Part shown: one piece after another, positions 23,107 to 30,383 of the stretch
Layout: every line of letters starts with the position of its first letter
How positions within the stretch are numbered: the first letter of the stretch is position 1
Origin: Nitrospirota bacterium
GTDB taxonomy: Bacteria > Nitrospirota > UBA9217
Reading direction: 5' to 3'
Assembly (NCBI GenBank): GCA_023229435.1
Contig: JALNZF010000003.1
Span: 124,001 to 188,000, forward strand
DNA length: 64,000 bases
The notes under the pieces: generated by a model
Database searches by the model: none
Seen by the model: the letters and a program-made list of their open reading frames with translations, nothing else
Told to the model about the DNA's origin: nothing
Translations under genes and position numbers: made by a program

Positions 23107-23760
23107 TCATCTACCGTTCTTGCGCATTGGCGGCGGAGATGTAGGGGAGGTTTTCTTCTCTGACAACTGATTTGAACCGCAGAAAGCCGCTATTTTTACG
23201 GATGCATGGAGCGCGTCCTCCAGCCGGTATTCCGCCTCGATCGCCGCCACCTTGATCGCATCTCCGATCCGCTTTGGCCCATTGGTACCCGGGAAACTGG
23301 CGGGACTCTTGACGCTTGAACCCCGAATGACATCTACTTTCATCTGAGCGGGCGTCATGATGTTCGCGGATACTTCGTAGGTCACATCGTTGTCAACCGT
23401 GTCGGGAAGGGTATACTGAAGATCGAGCACTGCAACCAGGTCCACATTTTGGGCCTTGGCCTCTTCCAGCTTTTCCACGCGAACAACACTCTTGAAGTTC
23501 CGCTGAAATGCCGCCGTGAGATCCGTGAATATTGCGTTTACATCCATAACATCCGCCCCTGTCTTACGGTTATAGTCTTTGGCGTATGTTATAGCACGGC
23601 TGGCGTTGTCCGGGAAAATAAGGGCTATGGACATATTCTTGTATGACCCCTCCGGGTTCCCGGCAAGCACTCCGGCAAAGACCACCTTTTGTTGCGGTGC
23701 GGCCGCGAAGACCGCGATAAACACCGAGAGGACAATTAAAAGAAAAAATCGTTTTGACAT
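23107..23760 (-). CDS. exported protein of unknown function between trpB and trpA
   Basis: 217 residues with a Sec signal peptide (MSKRFFLLIVLSVFIAVFAAAPQQ). The mature part has alternating strands and helices (VLAGNPEGSYKNMSIALIFPDNASRAITYAKDY; VDLVAVLDLQYTLPDTVD; IKVAAIEAEYRLEDALH) and ends in a Lys/Pro/Ser tail. It resembles periplasmic or lipoprotein-like LPS-assembly (LptE-type) or flagellar-associated proteins only in overall form, so I make no family claim. GAGGAGGGTGGGCTG precedes the ATG. A perfect TATAAT lies about 35 bp upstream (minus strand, 23795-23800) with a poor -35, so it may have its own promoter rather than share the trp one. Confidence 0.7.
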   Translation of the reverse strand: MSKRFFLLIVLSVFIAVFAAAPQQKVVFAGVLAGNPEGSYKNMSIALIFPDNASRAITYAKDYNRKTGADVMDVNAIFTDLTAAFQRNFKSVVRVEKLEEAKAQNVDLVAVLDLQYTLPDTVDNDVTYEVSANIMTPAQMKVDVIRGSSVKSPASFPGTNGPKRIGDAIKVAAIEAEYRLEDALHASVKIAAFCGSNQLSEKKTSPTSPPPMRKNGR

Positions 23761-23876
23761 CAGCCCACCCTCCTCATCATTAATTTTACCGGTTATTATA
23801 AAATCCGGGTGAATACCATGGTGCTTTGTATAGTGCGGCCAACGCTTCTTAACCGTAAGACCGGTGACCAGGTACC

Positions 23877-23977
23877 ACTCTGAGCAATGCGAAGAGTCTC
23901 ACTTGCTCTCAGGACAGGCTCCGTGAAAGATCTCCTGTATCGGGATAAACGAGATTCTTCTCTTTGCTCAGAGGAGT
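23877..23977. repeat. inverted repeat of CTCTGAGCAAnnnGAAGAnTCTC type
   Basis: The left arm 23877-23902 (ACTCTGAGCAATGCGAAGAG) and right arm 23951-23977 (GAGATTCTTCTCTTTGCTCA plus GAGG) are imperfect reverse complements, enclosing about 50 bp. This is a common dispersed palindrome in environmental bacterial genomes. It lies just downstream of the trpB stop codon and may act as a transcript end or processing point. Confidence 0.65.
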
Positions 23978-23992
23978 CCGTTCTCACGATCA

Positions 23993-25183
23993 TTACAGTT
24001 CCACTCCCTTGATCTTCGCCACCTGCATCACGTCCTTGTCCCCGCGGCCCGAGAGGTTCACCACGACGACCTTATCCTTCCCGAGCGTGGGCGCGAGCTT
24101 GAGGCAATAGGCGATCGCATGCGCGCTCTCGAGCGCCGGGATGATGCCTTCGAGGCGCGACAGGAGATCGAACGCCTCCAGGGCTTCTTCGTCTACCGCG
24201 TAGGTATATTCAATGCGGCCCGTATCGTGATACAACGCATGTTCGGGACCAACCGCGGCATAATCCAGCCCCGCGGACACCGAATGGGTGAGCTCGATCT
24301 GCCCCTCGTGATCCTGGAGCACAAAGGTCTTGCAGCCCTGAAGAACTCCGAGCGAACCGCCGGCAAAGCGCGCCGCGTGCTTTCCACGCTCGATCCCGAG
24401 GCCGCCTGCCTCGACGCCGTACATTTTGATGGATGCATCGTCGAGAAATTCATGGAACAGGCCCATGGCATTCGAGCCGCCGCCGACACAGGCCACGAGA
24501 CAATCCGGCAGCCTGCCTTCGAGTTTCATGATCTGTTTCTTTGCCTCGCGGCCGATCACGGACTGGAAGTCCCGCACCATCAGGGGGAACGGGTGGGGCC
24601 CGAAGACCGTACCCAGAACGTAATGCGAATCTGCCACGTTCGTGATCCAGTCGCGCATGGCCTCGTTGATCGCGTCCTTGAGCGTTTTGCTGCCGAGGTC
24701 AACGGGATGCACGGTGGCACCAAGAAGCTTCATACGAAAGACATTCAACGACTGGCGCGCCACATCGTCGGTGCCCATGTAGACCTCGCAGTCGAGACCG
24801 AACATGGCCGCGGCCGTTGCCGTGGCGACGCCGTGCTGGCCCGCTCCGGTCTCGGCAACCACGCGGGTCTTGCCCATGCGCTTCGCGAGCAGGACCTGGG
24901 CGAGTGCGTTGTTGATCTTGTGCGCGCCGGTATGGCAGAGATCCTCGCGTTTGAGGTAGATCTTCGCCCCGCCGAGATGCTCCGTCAATCTCTTCGCGAA
25001 ATACAGCGGTGTGGGACGACCGATGAATTCCTTGAAATAATAATCGAGCTCCGCCTGAAAATCCTTGTCCTTCCTCGAAGCAAGATAGGCCGCCTCAAGC
25101 TCGAAGAGCGCGGGCATCAGCGTTTCAGGCGCGAACTTCCCGCCGTAGATGCCGAAGTGTCCCTTTTTATCCGGAATGCTCAT
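23993..25183 (-). CDS. trpB: tryptophan synthase beta chain
   Basis: 396 residues. TrpB condenses indole and serine to tryptophan with PLP. The PLP lysine lies in HTGAHKINNALAQ; the phosphate-binding loop is VGGGSNAMG; the N-terminal GHFGIYGGKFAPETLM is characteristic of TrpB1. ATG at 25183 overlaps the trpF stop codon as ATGA, indicating coupled translation. A longer frame begins at 25384 but overlaps trpF deeply and is not used. Confidence 0.97.
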   Translation of the reverse strand: MSIPDKKGHFGIYGGKFAPETLMPALFELEAAYLASRKDKDFQAELDYYFKEFIGRPTPLYFAKRLTEHLGGAKIYLKREDLCHTGAHKINNALAQVLLAKRMGKTRVVAETGAGQHGVATATAAAMFGLDCEVYMGTDDVARQSLNVFRMKLLGATVHPVDLGSKTLKDAINEAMRDWITNVADSHYVLGTVFGPHPFPLMVRDFQSVIGREAKKQIMKLEGRLPDCLVACVGGGSNAMGLFHEFLDDASIKMYGVEAGGLGIERGKHAARFAGGSLGVLQGCKTFVLQDHEGQIELTHSVSAGLDYAAVGPEHALYHDTGRIEYTYAVDEEALEAFDLLSRLEGIIPALESAHAIAYCLKLAPTLGKDKVVVVNLSGRGDKDVMQVAKIKGVEL

Positions 25184-25800
25184 GGACGCGAAGCCCTCCG
25201 GACCTCGGTAATGAACTTTTTTACCTTGGCCTGGTCCTTGATCCCTTTTTCCCTCTCCACGCCGCCAGCGACATCCACCGCGTAAGGCTGAACGAGCTTC
25301 ACGGCCTCTGCCACATTCTCGGGTGTCAGCCCGCCTGCCAGAATGATCTTGCCGAAGGTCTTTGCCACCACGGCAAGGTGCCAATCAAAGGTCGTCCCCG
25401 TCCCGCCCCGCATGCCCTCGCGGTAGCTGTCGAGCAGAAACGCGCCGACACGGTAGTGCGCCATGGCCTTCAGGCTTTCCTTGTCCTTCACCTGAAAAGC
25501 CTTGATCAGATGGCCTCCGAATCGCTGGCAGAACTCCGGGCTTTCGTCACCGTGAAGTTGGACCGTCGGGGTGCAGGTCAACTGCTGGATCTCCCGTATC
25601 TTGTCCTCGTGCTCGTTCACAAAAATGCCGACCGTCATGACAAAGGGCGGGAGCTGTGCGATGATCTCCGCCGCTTTCTGGGGCTCGATATAGCGGGGGG
25701 ACTTCTTGAAAAAGTTGAACCCCAGCGCATCTGCCCCGCACTCCGTCGCGAAAAGCGCGTCGTCCAAATTGGTAATGCCGCAGATTTTAATTTTGATCAT
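25180..25800 (-). CDS. trpF: phosphoribosylanthranilate isomerase
   Basis: 206 residues, a single (beta/alpha)8 barrel. It converts N-(5'-phosphoribosyl)anthranilate to CdRP by Amadori rearrangement. The N-terminal IKIKICGITNLDDA contains the catalytic Cys, and the conserved aspartate lies in FLLDSYREGMRGGTG. The phosphate-binding ILAGGLTPENV and the VDVAGGVE end are also present. The ATG at 25800 is chosen over an upstream frame at 25854 because the protein begins exactly at the conserved barrel strand. Its stop overlaps trpB by four bases. Confidence 0.96.
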   Translation of the reverse strand: MIKIKICGITNLDDALFATECGADALGFNFFKKSPRYIEPQKAAEIIAQLPPFVMTVGIFVNEHEDKIREIQQLTCTPTVQLHGDESPEFCQRFGGHLIKAFQVKDKESLKAMAHYRVGAFLLDSYREGMRGGTGTTFDWHLAVVAKTFGKIILAGGLTPENVAEAVKLVQPYAVDVAGGVEREKGIKDQAKVKKFITEVRRASRP

Positions 25801-25810
25801 ACATAAAACC

Positions 25811-26043
25811 TTTCTCTCGCGGAGACGCAGAGGGCGCAGAGAAAATATTGACAACCTCTAAAAATCAAATTTTCACACGGATACACAGAGACCACGAAGA
25901 AAATCACATTAATAACGAATGGTTTTTCTCTTCGTGACTTTGTGGCTTCGTGTGAGACAAGCCTTGTTACGATTTTATTAATAGTGATTCTTGGTTATGA
26001 TCTAAACCCTTTCTCTGCGTGCTCTGTGTCTCTGCGAGAAACT
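25811..26043. repeat. nested palindromic repeat filling the trpC-trpF gap
   Basis: Outer arms (CTCGCGGAGACGCAGAGGGC, 25816-25835, extending through GCAGAGAAA, against TTTCTCTGCGTGCTCTGTGT, 26010-26029, extending through CTCTGCGAGAAA) pair with each other. Inner arms (CACACGGATACACAGAGACC near 25877 and GTGACTTTGTGGCTTCGTGT near 25935) pair as a second hairpin. The inner arms are related to the interior of the element at 59558-59700, but the GTAACTACTCAGG ends are absent here. Confidence 0.75.
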
Positions 26044-26818
26044 ATTTCCCTAAAAGTTCCTTCACTTTTTTACCAACGTCCTTCTCCCGCATCAGACTCT
26101 CACCCACGAGGATCGCATCCACACCCGCGTGATGAAGCTTGACCACATCGTCCCGTGTCATGACCCCGCTCTCACTCACGACCGTACGATCATCGGGGAC
26201 ATCCTGAATAAGATCGAGCGTGGTCTGCAGGCTCACCGAGAATGTTGTCAGATCACGGTTATTGATCCCTACGATCGTTGCTCCGGCGCGCAAAGACTTA
26301 TCCAGTTCTTTGGCGGTATGCGACTCGACCAGCACATCGAGACCGAGCTGTTTCGCAATGCCGAGATAGTCCGTCATCTGTTCCCGTTCAAGACACGCCG
26401 CGATCAGCAGGATTGCATCTGCTCCAGCCGCCCGCGCTTCGTAAATCTGATACTCATCAATGATAAAGTCCTTACGAAGGAGCGGCAAGCCCACTGTCTT
26501 CCGGATCAAACCAAGGTATTCGAGCTTCCCCTGAAAGAATTTTTTTTCCGTCAGGACCGAAAGGCACGACGCGCCGGACTCCTCATAGATCTGTGCGATG
26601 GCAACGGGATCGAAGTCCTCGCGGATCACGCCTTTCGAGGGCGATGCTTTCTTAACCTCGGCGATCAGCCGGATATCTCCCGGGCCAGCAAGCGCTATCC
26701 CGAACCCCCGGGTTGGTTCCGCATCGACTGCCTTTGACTTGATATCAGGGAATGGCGCTTGCCGTTTCGTCTCCGCCAGTTCCTTTTTTTTGTTTGCAAT
26801 AATCTCGTCTAAGATCAT
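26042..26818 (-). CDS. trpC: indole-3-glycerol phosphate synthase
   Basis: 258 residues, full length. It closes CdRP to indole-3-glycerol phosphate. Motifs include IRLIAEVKKASPSKG with the catalytic lysine, VLTEKKFFQGKLEYL, LLRKDFIIDEYQIYEA with the catalytic general acid Lys, ILLIAACL, IGINNRDL and VSESGVMTRDDV. The stop codon TAG lies at the edge of the palindromic repeat. The gene is monofunctional and TrpF is separate. The ribosome site is weak. Confidence 0.96.
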   Translation of the reverse strand: MILDEIIANKKKELAETKRQAPFPDIKSKAVDAEPTRGFGIALAGPGDIRLIAEVKKASPSKGVIREDFDPVAIAQIYEESGASCLSVLTEKKFFQGKLEYLGLIRKTVGLPLLRKDFIIDEYQIYEARAAGADAILLIAACLEREQMTDYLGIAKQLGLDVLVESHTAKELDKSLRAGATIVGINNRDLTTFSVSLQTTLDLIQDVPDDRTVVSESGVMTRDDVVKLHHAGVDAILVGESLMREKDVGKKVKELLGK

Positions 26819-26855
26819 TCCGTTACTTCTGACTCCTGACTACTGGCTCCTGTTT

Positions 26856-27869
26856 TTACGGCTTATTTGTAAACGCCTTCAGCTGTTCTACTTTCCTCAA
26901 CGCAGCTCCGGAATCTATCGACTCCGCGGCAAGCCTGATCCCTTCCTTGAAATCCAGCGCCTTGCCTGAAGCGACAAGACCGGCAGCGGCGTTCATCAAT
27001 ACGATGTCGCGGCGCGGGCCTTTTTGACCTTTGAGAACGTCGCTGGTGATGGCGGCGTTCTCTTTCGCGTCCCCTCCCCTGAGATCTTCTGCCTTTCCAA
27101 CAGGCAGGCCGAAATCAAAGGGATGGATGACCGTGTCCTTCACCTTCCCGTCCTTGAACTCCGAAACCCTGGTCTTGTCCGTGATCGTGATCTCGTCCAG
27201 ACCGTCCATGCCATGCACCACGAAGGCATGCGTGGCGCCGAGATTGCCGAGCGCCTGGGCAAGCGGCGCGGTCAAATCAGCGGCATACACACCCATGATC
27301 TGTGAGGTCACCCTTGCCGGGTTCGTGAGCGGGCCGAGGATATTGAACAATGTCCGGATACCGATCTCCCGTCTCGGGCCAATCGCGTACTTCATTGCCT
27401 GGTGCATCATGGGCGCGAACAGGAAGGCGATACCCACTTCTTTCATGCACTCTTCCACCCGATGGGACGGGATCTCGATGTTGACGCCAAGTGCCTGAAG
27501 CACGTCGGCGCTGCCGCTTTTGCTCGAAACGGACCGGTTTCCGTGCTTGGCCACGGTAACGCCCGCGCCGGCGACCACAAATGCCACGGTCGTCGAAATA
27601 TTGAAGGTGTGCGCCATGTCGCCGCCTGTGCCGCAGGTATCAACCTGATATTTCGCATCGAGCTTGATCGGCACGGCCTTTTCGCGCATGATGCGCGCGG
27701 ACCCGGTGATCTCCTCAACCGTCTCGCCCTTCATGCGGAGCGCCGTTATGTAGGAAGCGATCTGGGCGTCCGTGGCCTCGCCCTGCATGATCTCGCGCAT
27801 CACGGCCTCGGCTTCGGCCTCGGTGAGGTTGGTTTTCGTTACGACCTTTGCGATGGCTTCTTTGATCAT
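26856..27869 (-). CDS. trpD: anthranilate phosphoribosyltransferase
   Basis: 337 residues. It joins anthranilate to PRPP. The PRPP-binding motif DTCGTGGDMAHTFNIST (about 80-95) and KHGNRSVSSKSGSADVLQALG (about 107-127) are conserved; GPRREIGIRTLFNILGPLTNPA and VVHGMDGLDEIT follow. It is a stand-alone TrpD, not fused to TrpG. GAGG precedes the ATG by 7 nt. A palindromic repeat separates it from trpG. Confidence 0.97.
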   Translation of the reverse strand: MIKEAIAKVVTKTNLTEAEAEAVMREIMQGEATDAQIASYITALRMKGETVEEITGSARIMREKAVPIKLDAKYQVDTCGTGGDMAHTFNISTTVAFVVAGAGVTVAKHGNRSVSSKSGSADVLQALGVNIEIPSHRVEECMKEVGIAFLFAPMMHQAMKYAIGPRREIGIRTLFNILGPLTNPARVTSQIMGVYAADLTAPLAQALGNLGATHAFVVHGMDGLDEITITDKTRVSEFKDGKVKDTVIHPFDFGLPVGKAEDLRGGDAKENAAITSDVLKGQKGPRRDIVLMNAAAGLVASGKALDFKEGIRLAAESIDSGAALRKVEQLKAFTNKP

Positions 27870-27879
27870 GATAAGACCT

Positions 27880-27961
27880 CATTACCACGAAGACACTAAG
27901 ACACGAAGTTATAAGACAGAAACCTTGGCCTCTTTTAGTGCCTTGGTGCCTTCGTGGTGAC
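27880..27961. repeat. palindromic repeat in the trpG-trpD gap
   Basis: Arms TTACCACGAAGACACTAAGA and TTTAGTGCCTTGGTGCCTTCGTGGTGA type are imperfect reverse complements. This belongs to the CACGAAG family found in the trpC-trpF gap and in the element at 59558. Confidence 0.75.
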
Positions 27962-27966
27962 AGAAA

Positions 27967-28530
27967 TTACAGTTTCAAAAAGTTCCTGAGAAGATCCTTC
28001 CCCGCGCCGGTCAGGATCGACTCGGGATGAAATTGCACCCCCTCCACCTTGAACTGCTTGTGCCGCACACCCATGATGATGCCGTCCTCGGTCCATGCTG
28101 ATATTTCGAGCACTGAGGGAAGCGTATCGCGTTTGATGATGAGCGAGTGGTACCGCGTGGCCTCAAAGGGGTTCGGTAGCCCGCTGAAAATGGTCTTTCC
28201 ATCATGGTGGATCATGGAGGTCTTGCCATGCATAAGGTAGGGTGCGCGGATGACATCTCCGCCGAAGGCGTCGCCGATCGACTGGTGCCCGAGACAGACA
28301 CCCAGGACCGGGACCTTGCCCGCGAAATACCGGATGAGGTCAATGGAGATACCTGCCTCTTTCGGCGTGCATGGCCCGGGAGAGATCACGATCCGCTCGG
28401 GCCTCATTGTTTCGATCTCCGCGATCGTGATCTTGTTGTTCCGGTACACCTTCAGGTCCTGGCCCAGCTCGCCCAGATACTGGACCAGGTTATAGGTGAA
28501 GGAATCGTAATTGTCGAGCATGAGAAGCAT
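27967..28530 (-). CDS. trpG: anthranilate synthase glutamine amidotransferase
   Basis: 187 residues, class I glutamine amidotransferase. Cys nucleophile in VLGVCLGHQSIG; His and Glu of the triad in VQFHPESIL. It supplies ammonia to TrpE and may also serve as PabA in folate synthesis. The start MLLMLDNYDSFTYN is typical; GAGG precedes the ATG at 28530 by 5 nt. The gene is 154 bp from trpE, with repeat DNA between them. Confidence 0.95.
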   Translation of the reverse strand: MLLMLDNYDSFTYNLVQYLGELGQDLKVYRNNKITIAEIETMRPERIVISPGPCTPKEAGISIDLIRYFAGKVPVLGVCLGHQSIGDAFGGDVIRAPYLMHGKTSMIHHDGKTIFSGLPNPFEATRYHSLIIKRDTLPSVLEISAWTEDGIIMGVRHKQFKVEGVQFHPESILTGAGKDLLRNFLKL

Positions 28531-28621
28531 GATAACCTCAAAAACCGGTTCAACGTTCAAGGTTCAAAGTTCAAAGTTAAAACATTCACGCGAACCAGGT
28601 ATTGTTTTGAAAGGAACTTAA

Positions 28622-28680
28622 AACTCCGAACTCCGCACGCAGCCTGCCCTCGAATGCTTCTATCGGGGGAACTCCAAACT
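28622..28680. repeat. intergenic repeat shared with the MEMO gene
   Basis: The block 28637-28675 (begins ACGCAGCCTGCCCTCGAATG) is 35/39 identical to the minus strand of 48409-48447 inside the MEMO reading frame. It is preceded by the AACTCCGAACTCCG motif of the 6471-6558 family and contains the TATCGGGGG element of the 3188 family. Confidence 0.85.
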
Positions 28681-28684
28681 GGTT

Positions 28685-30172
28685 TTAATCCAGCCCCTTC
28701 TCCGCCATTTCCACGGCCCGCAACATGGCCTTGGCCTTATTCACCGTTTCCTGATACTCGGCAGCCGGATCGCTGTCCGCTACCACGCCGCCGCCTGCCT
28801 GGATGTATGCGACCCCCTCTTTGATAACGAGCGTGCGGATCGTGATGCAGGTGTCCATATTGCCCGAGAACCCGAAATAGCCGACTGCGCCCGCATACGG
28901 CCCGCGCCGCGTGGGCTCAAGCTCGTCGATGATCTGCATGGCCCGGATCTTGGGGGCACCCGACACCGTGCCCGCTGGAAAACACGCCCGGATCACGTCG
29001 TAGGAATCGTTGCCGGGGGAAAGCTTTCCGCGTACGTTTGACACGATGTGCATTACATGCGAGTACCGCTCGACCACCATAAGCTCGCTCACCTTCACGC
29101 TGCCCGGTTCGCTCACCCTCCCCACGTCGTTCCTGCCGAGGTCCACGAGCATAATATGCTCGGCCCGCTCTTTCGGATCAGCAAGCAGTTCCCCGGCGAG
29201 CGCTTTGTCCTCTTCTTCCGTGGCGCCGCGGCGGCGCGTACCCGCGATCGGCCTGAGGTCGATCGTGCCGCCCTCAAGCCTCACCATGACCTCGGGAGAC
29301 GCGCCTACAACCGTCGCATCGCCGCAGCGAAGAAAATACATGTACGGCGATGGGTTGACCAGCCGAAGCGCGCGATAGATCTCATAAGGTTCAACATTGA
29401 TCTTCGTCTGGAACCTCTGGGAAGGCACGACCTGGAAGATGTCCCCTGCCTTGATATACTCCTTTGCCTTGAGCACCGCTTCCTCGTACTGCGCTTTCGT
29501 AAAGTTCGAGGTGAGCTGATGTTCTTTTGCTTTCTGTCTTCCCCTGACCCCTGCCCCCTGACCCCTGCCCCCTGTTTTTAATTTTCTGACCAGGGCATTG
29601 ATCTTCTTCGTCGCCTCGCGATAGGCCGCCTCGGCTGACCGTCCCTTCACGTGCGCATTTGACACCACCTTGATCATGTGGGTGATGTTGTCGAAGATCA
29701 CCAGCGTATCGGTGATCATGAAAAAGACGTCGGGAATATCGAGGCCGCTCTTCTCGAGGCCCGGCAGTTCCTCGAAAAAGCGGACAACATCGTATCCCAT
29801 GAACCCGACAGCGCCGCCGAAGAAACGCGGCAGCGATGGATCGGGCACGGGAACGTAGGCGGACAGGACTTTCTTGACCACCTCAAGCGGGTCGCGCTTA
29901 AAGAATGATTTTCGGGTTTTCCCGTCCCTGATGACTTCTACTGTGCGGCCGAGGCTTCTGATCACGACCGACGGTCTGCTTCCGAGAAACGAATAACGCG
30001 CCCACTTCTCGCCGCCTTCCATGCTTTCAAGCAGAAAGGAATGTCGGCCGTCGTCGATTTTCTGAAACGCGGACACCGGCGTTTCCATGTCCGCAAGGAT
30101 TTCGCGGTACACGGGAATGAGGTTGCCCTGTTTCGCCTTCTTTTTGAAGTCCTCGAGAGAGGGTTGGAACAT
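28685..30172 (-). CDS. trpE: anthranilate synthase component I
   Basis: 495 residues. It converts chorismate and ammonia to anthranilate. The N-terminal regulatory part has LLESMEGGEKWARYSFLG, which matches the tryptophan-feedback LLES motif. The chorismate core includes FQVVPSQRF, DLRPIAGTRRRGATEEED, DLGRNDVGRV, GTVSGAPKIRAM and GPYAGAVGYFGFSG. A linker at about residues 198-212 (KTGGRGQGAGVRGRQ) is encoded by a 14-bp tandem repeat rather than normal coding sequence. First gene of the trp operon, with AAGGAG before the ATG and a strong promoter about 30 bp upstream. Confidence 0.97.
   Translation of the reverse strand: MFQPSLEDFKKKAKQGNLIPVYREILADMETPVSAFQKIDDGRHSFLLESMEGGEKWARYSFLGSRPSVVIRSLGRTVEVIRDGKTRKSFFKRDPLEVVKKVLSAYVPVPDPSLPRFFGGAVGFMGYDVVRFFEELPGLEKSGLDIPDVFFMITDTLVIFDNITHMIKVVSNAHVKGRSAEAAYREATKKINALVRKLKTGGRGQGAGVRGRQKAKEHQLTSNFTKAQYEEAVLKAKEYIKAGDIFQVVPSQRFQTKINVEPYEIYRALRLVNPSPYMYFLRCGDATVVGASPEVMVRLEGGTIDLRPIAGTRRRGATEEEDKALAGELLADPKERAEHIMLVDLGRNDVGRVSEPGSVKVSELMVVERYSHVMHIVSNVRGKLSPGNDSYDVIRACFPAGTVSGAPKIRAMQIIDELEPTRRGPYAGAVGYFGFSGNMDTCITIRTLVIKEGVAYIQAGGGVVADSDPAAEYQETVNKAKAMLRAVEMAEKGLD
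29541..29575. repeat. 14-bp tandem repeat inside trpE
   Basis: CCCCTGACCCCTGC repeated about 2.4 times on the plus strand. It encodes the Gly/Arg-rich linker GGRGQGAGVRGR of TrpE in frame, although the unit length is not a multiple of three. Confidence 0.85.
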
Positions 30173-30202
30173 AAAACTCCTTGCAAAATAAGAGGTTTGT
30201 GT

Positions 30203-30232
30203 ACTATACCAGATAATTTAAAGAAGTGTCAA
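30203..30232 (-). promoter_or_regulatory. trp operon promoter
   Basis: On the minus strand: TTGACA (30232-30227), 18-bp spacer, TATAGT (30208-30203). Expected start about 30196 leaves a leader of about 25 nt, too short for a leader peptide and attenuator. Confidence 0.75.
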
Positions 30233-30383
30233 TGAGAAATAAACTTCGAGATTAGAAGATCCGTGAAAGGACCTGAAGGGTTGATCAAAGCGGCAAGAAT
30301 ATTCCGGGAAAATCAGTTTGGCCGTGGATGCTCGCGTATGAGCACGCCTTGCGTTCTTTTCTTCTTCATTCCTCGATCCTGCA

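Noticed and set aside
24119..25285. 388-codon plus-strand frame
   Set aside because: Antisense to trpB and trpF, both of which are well conserved enzymes.
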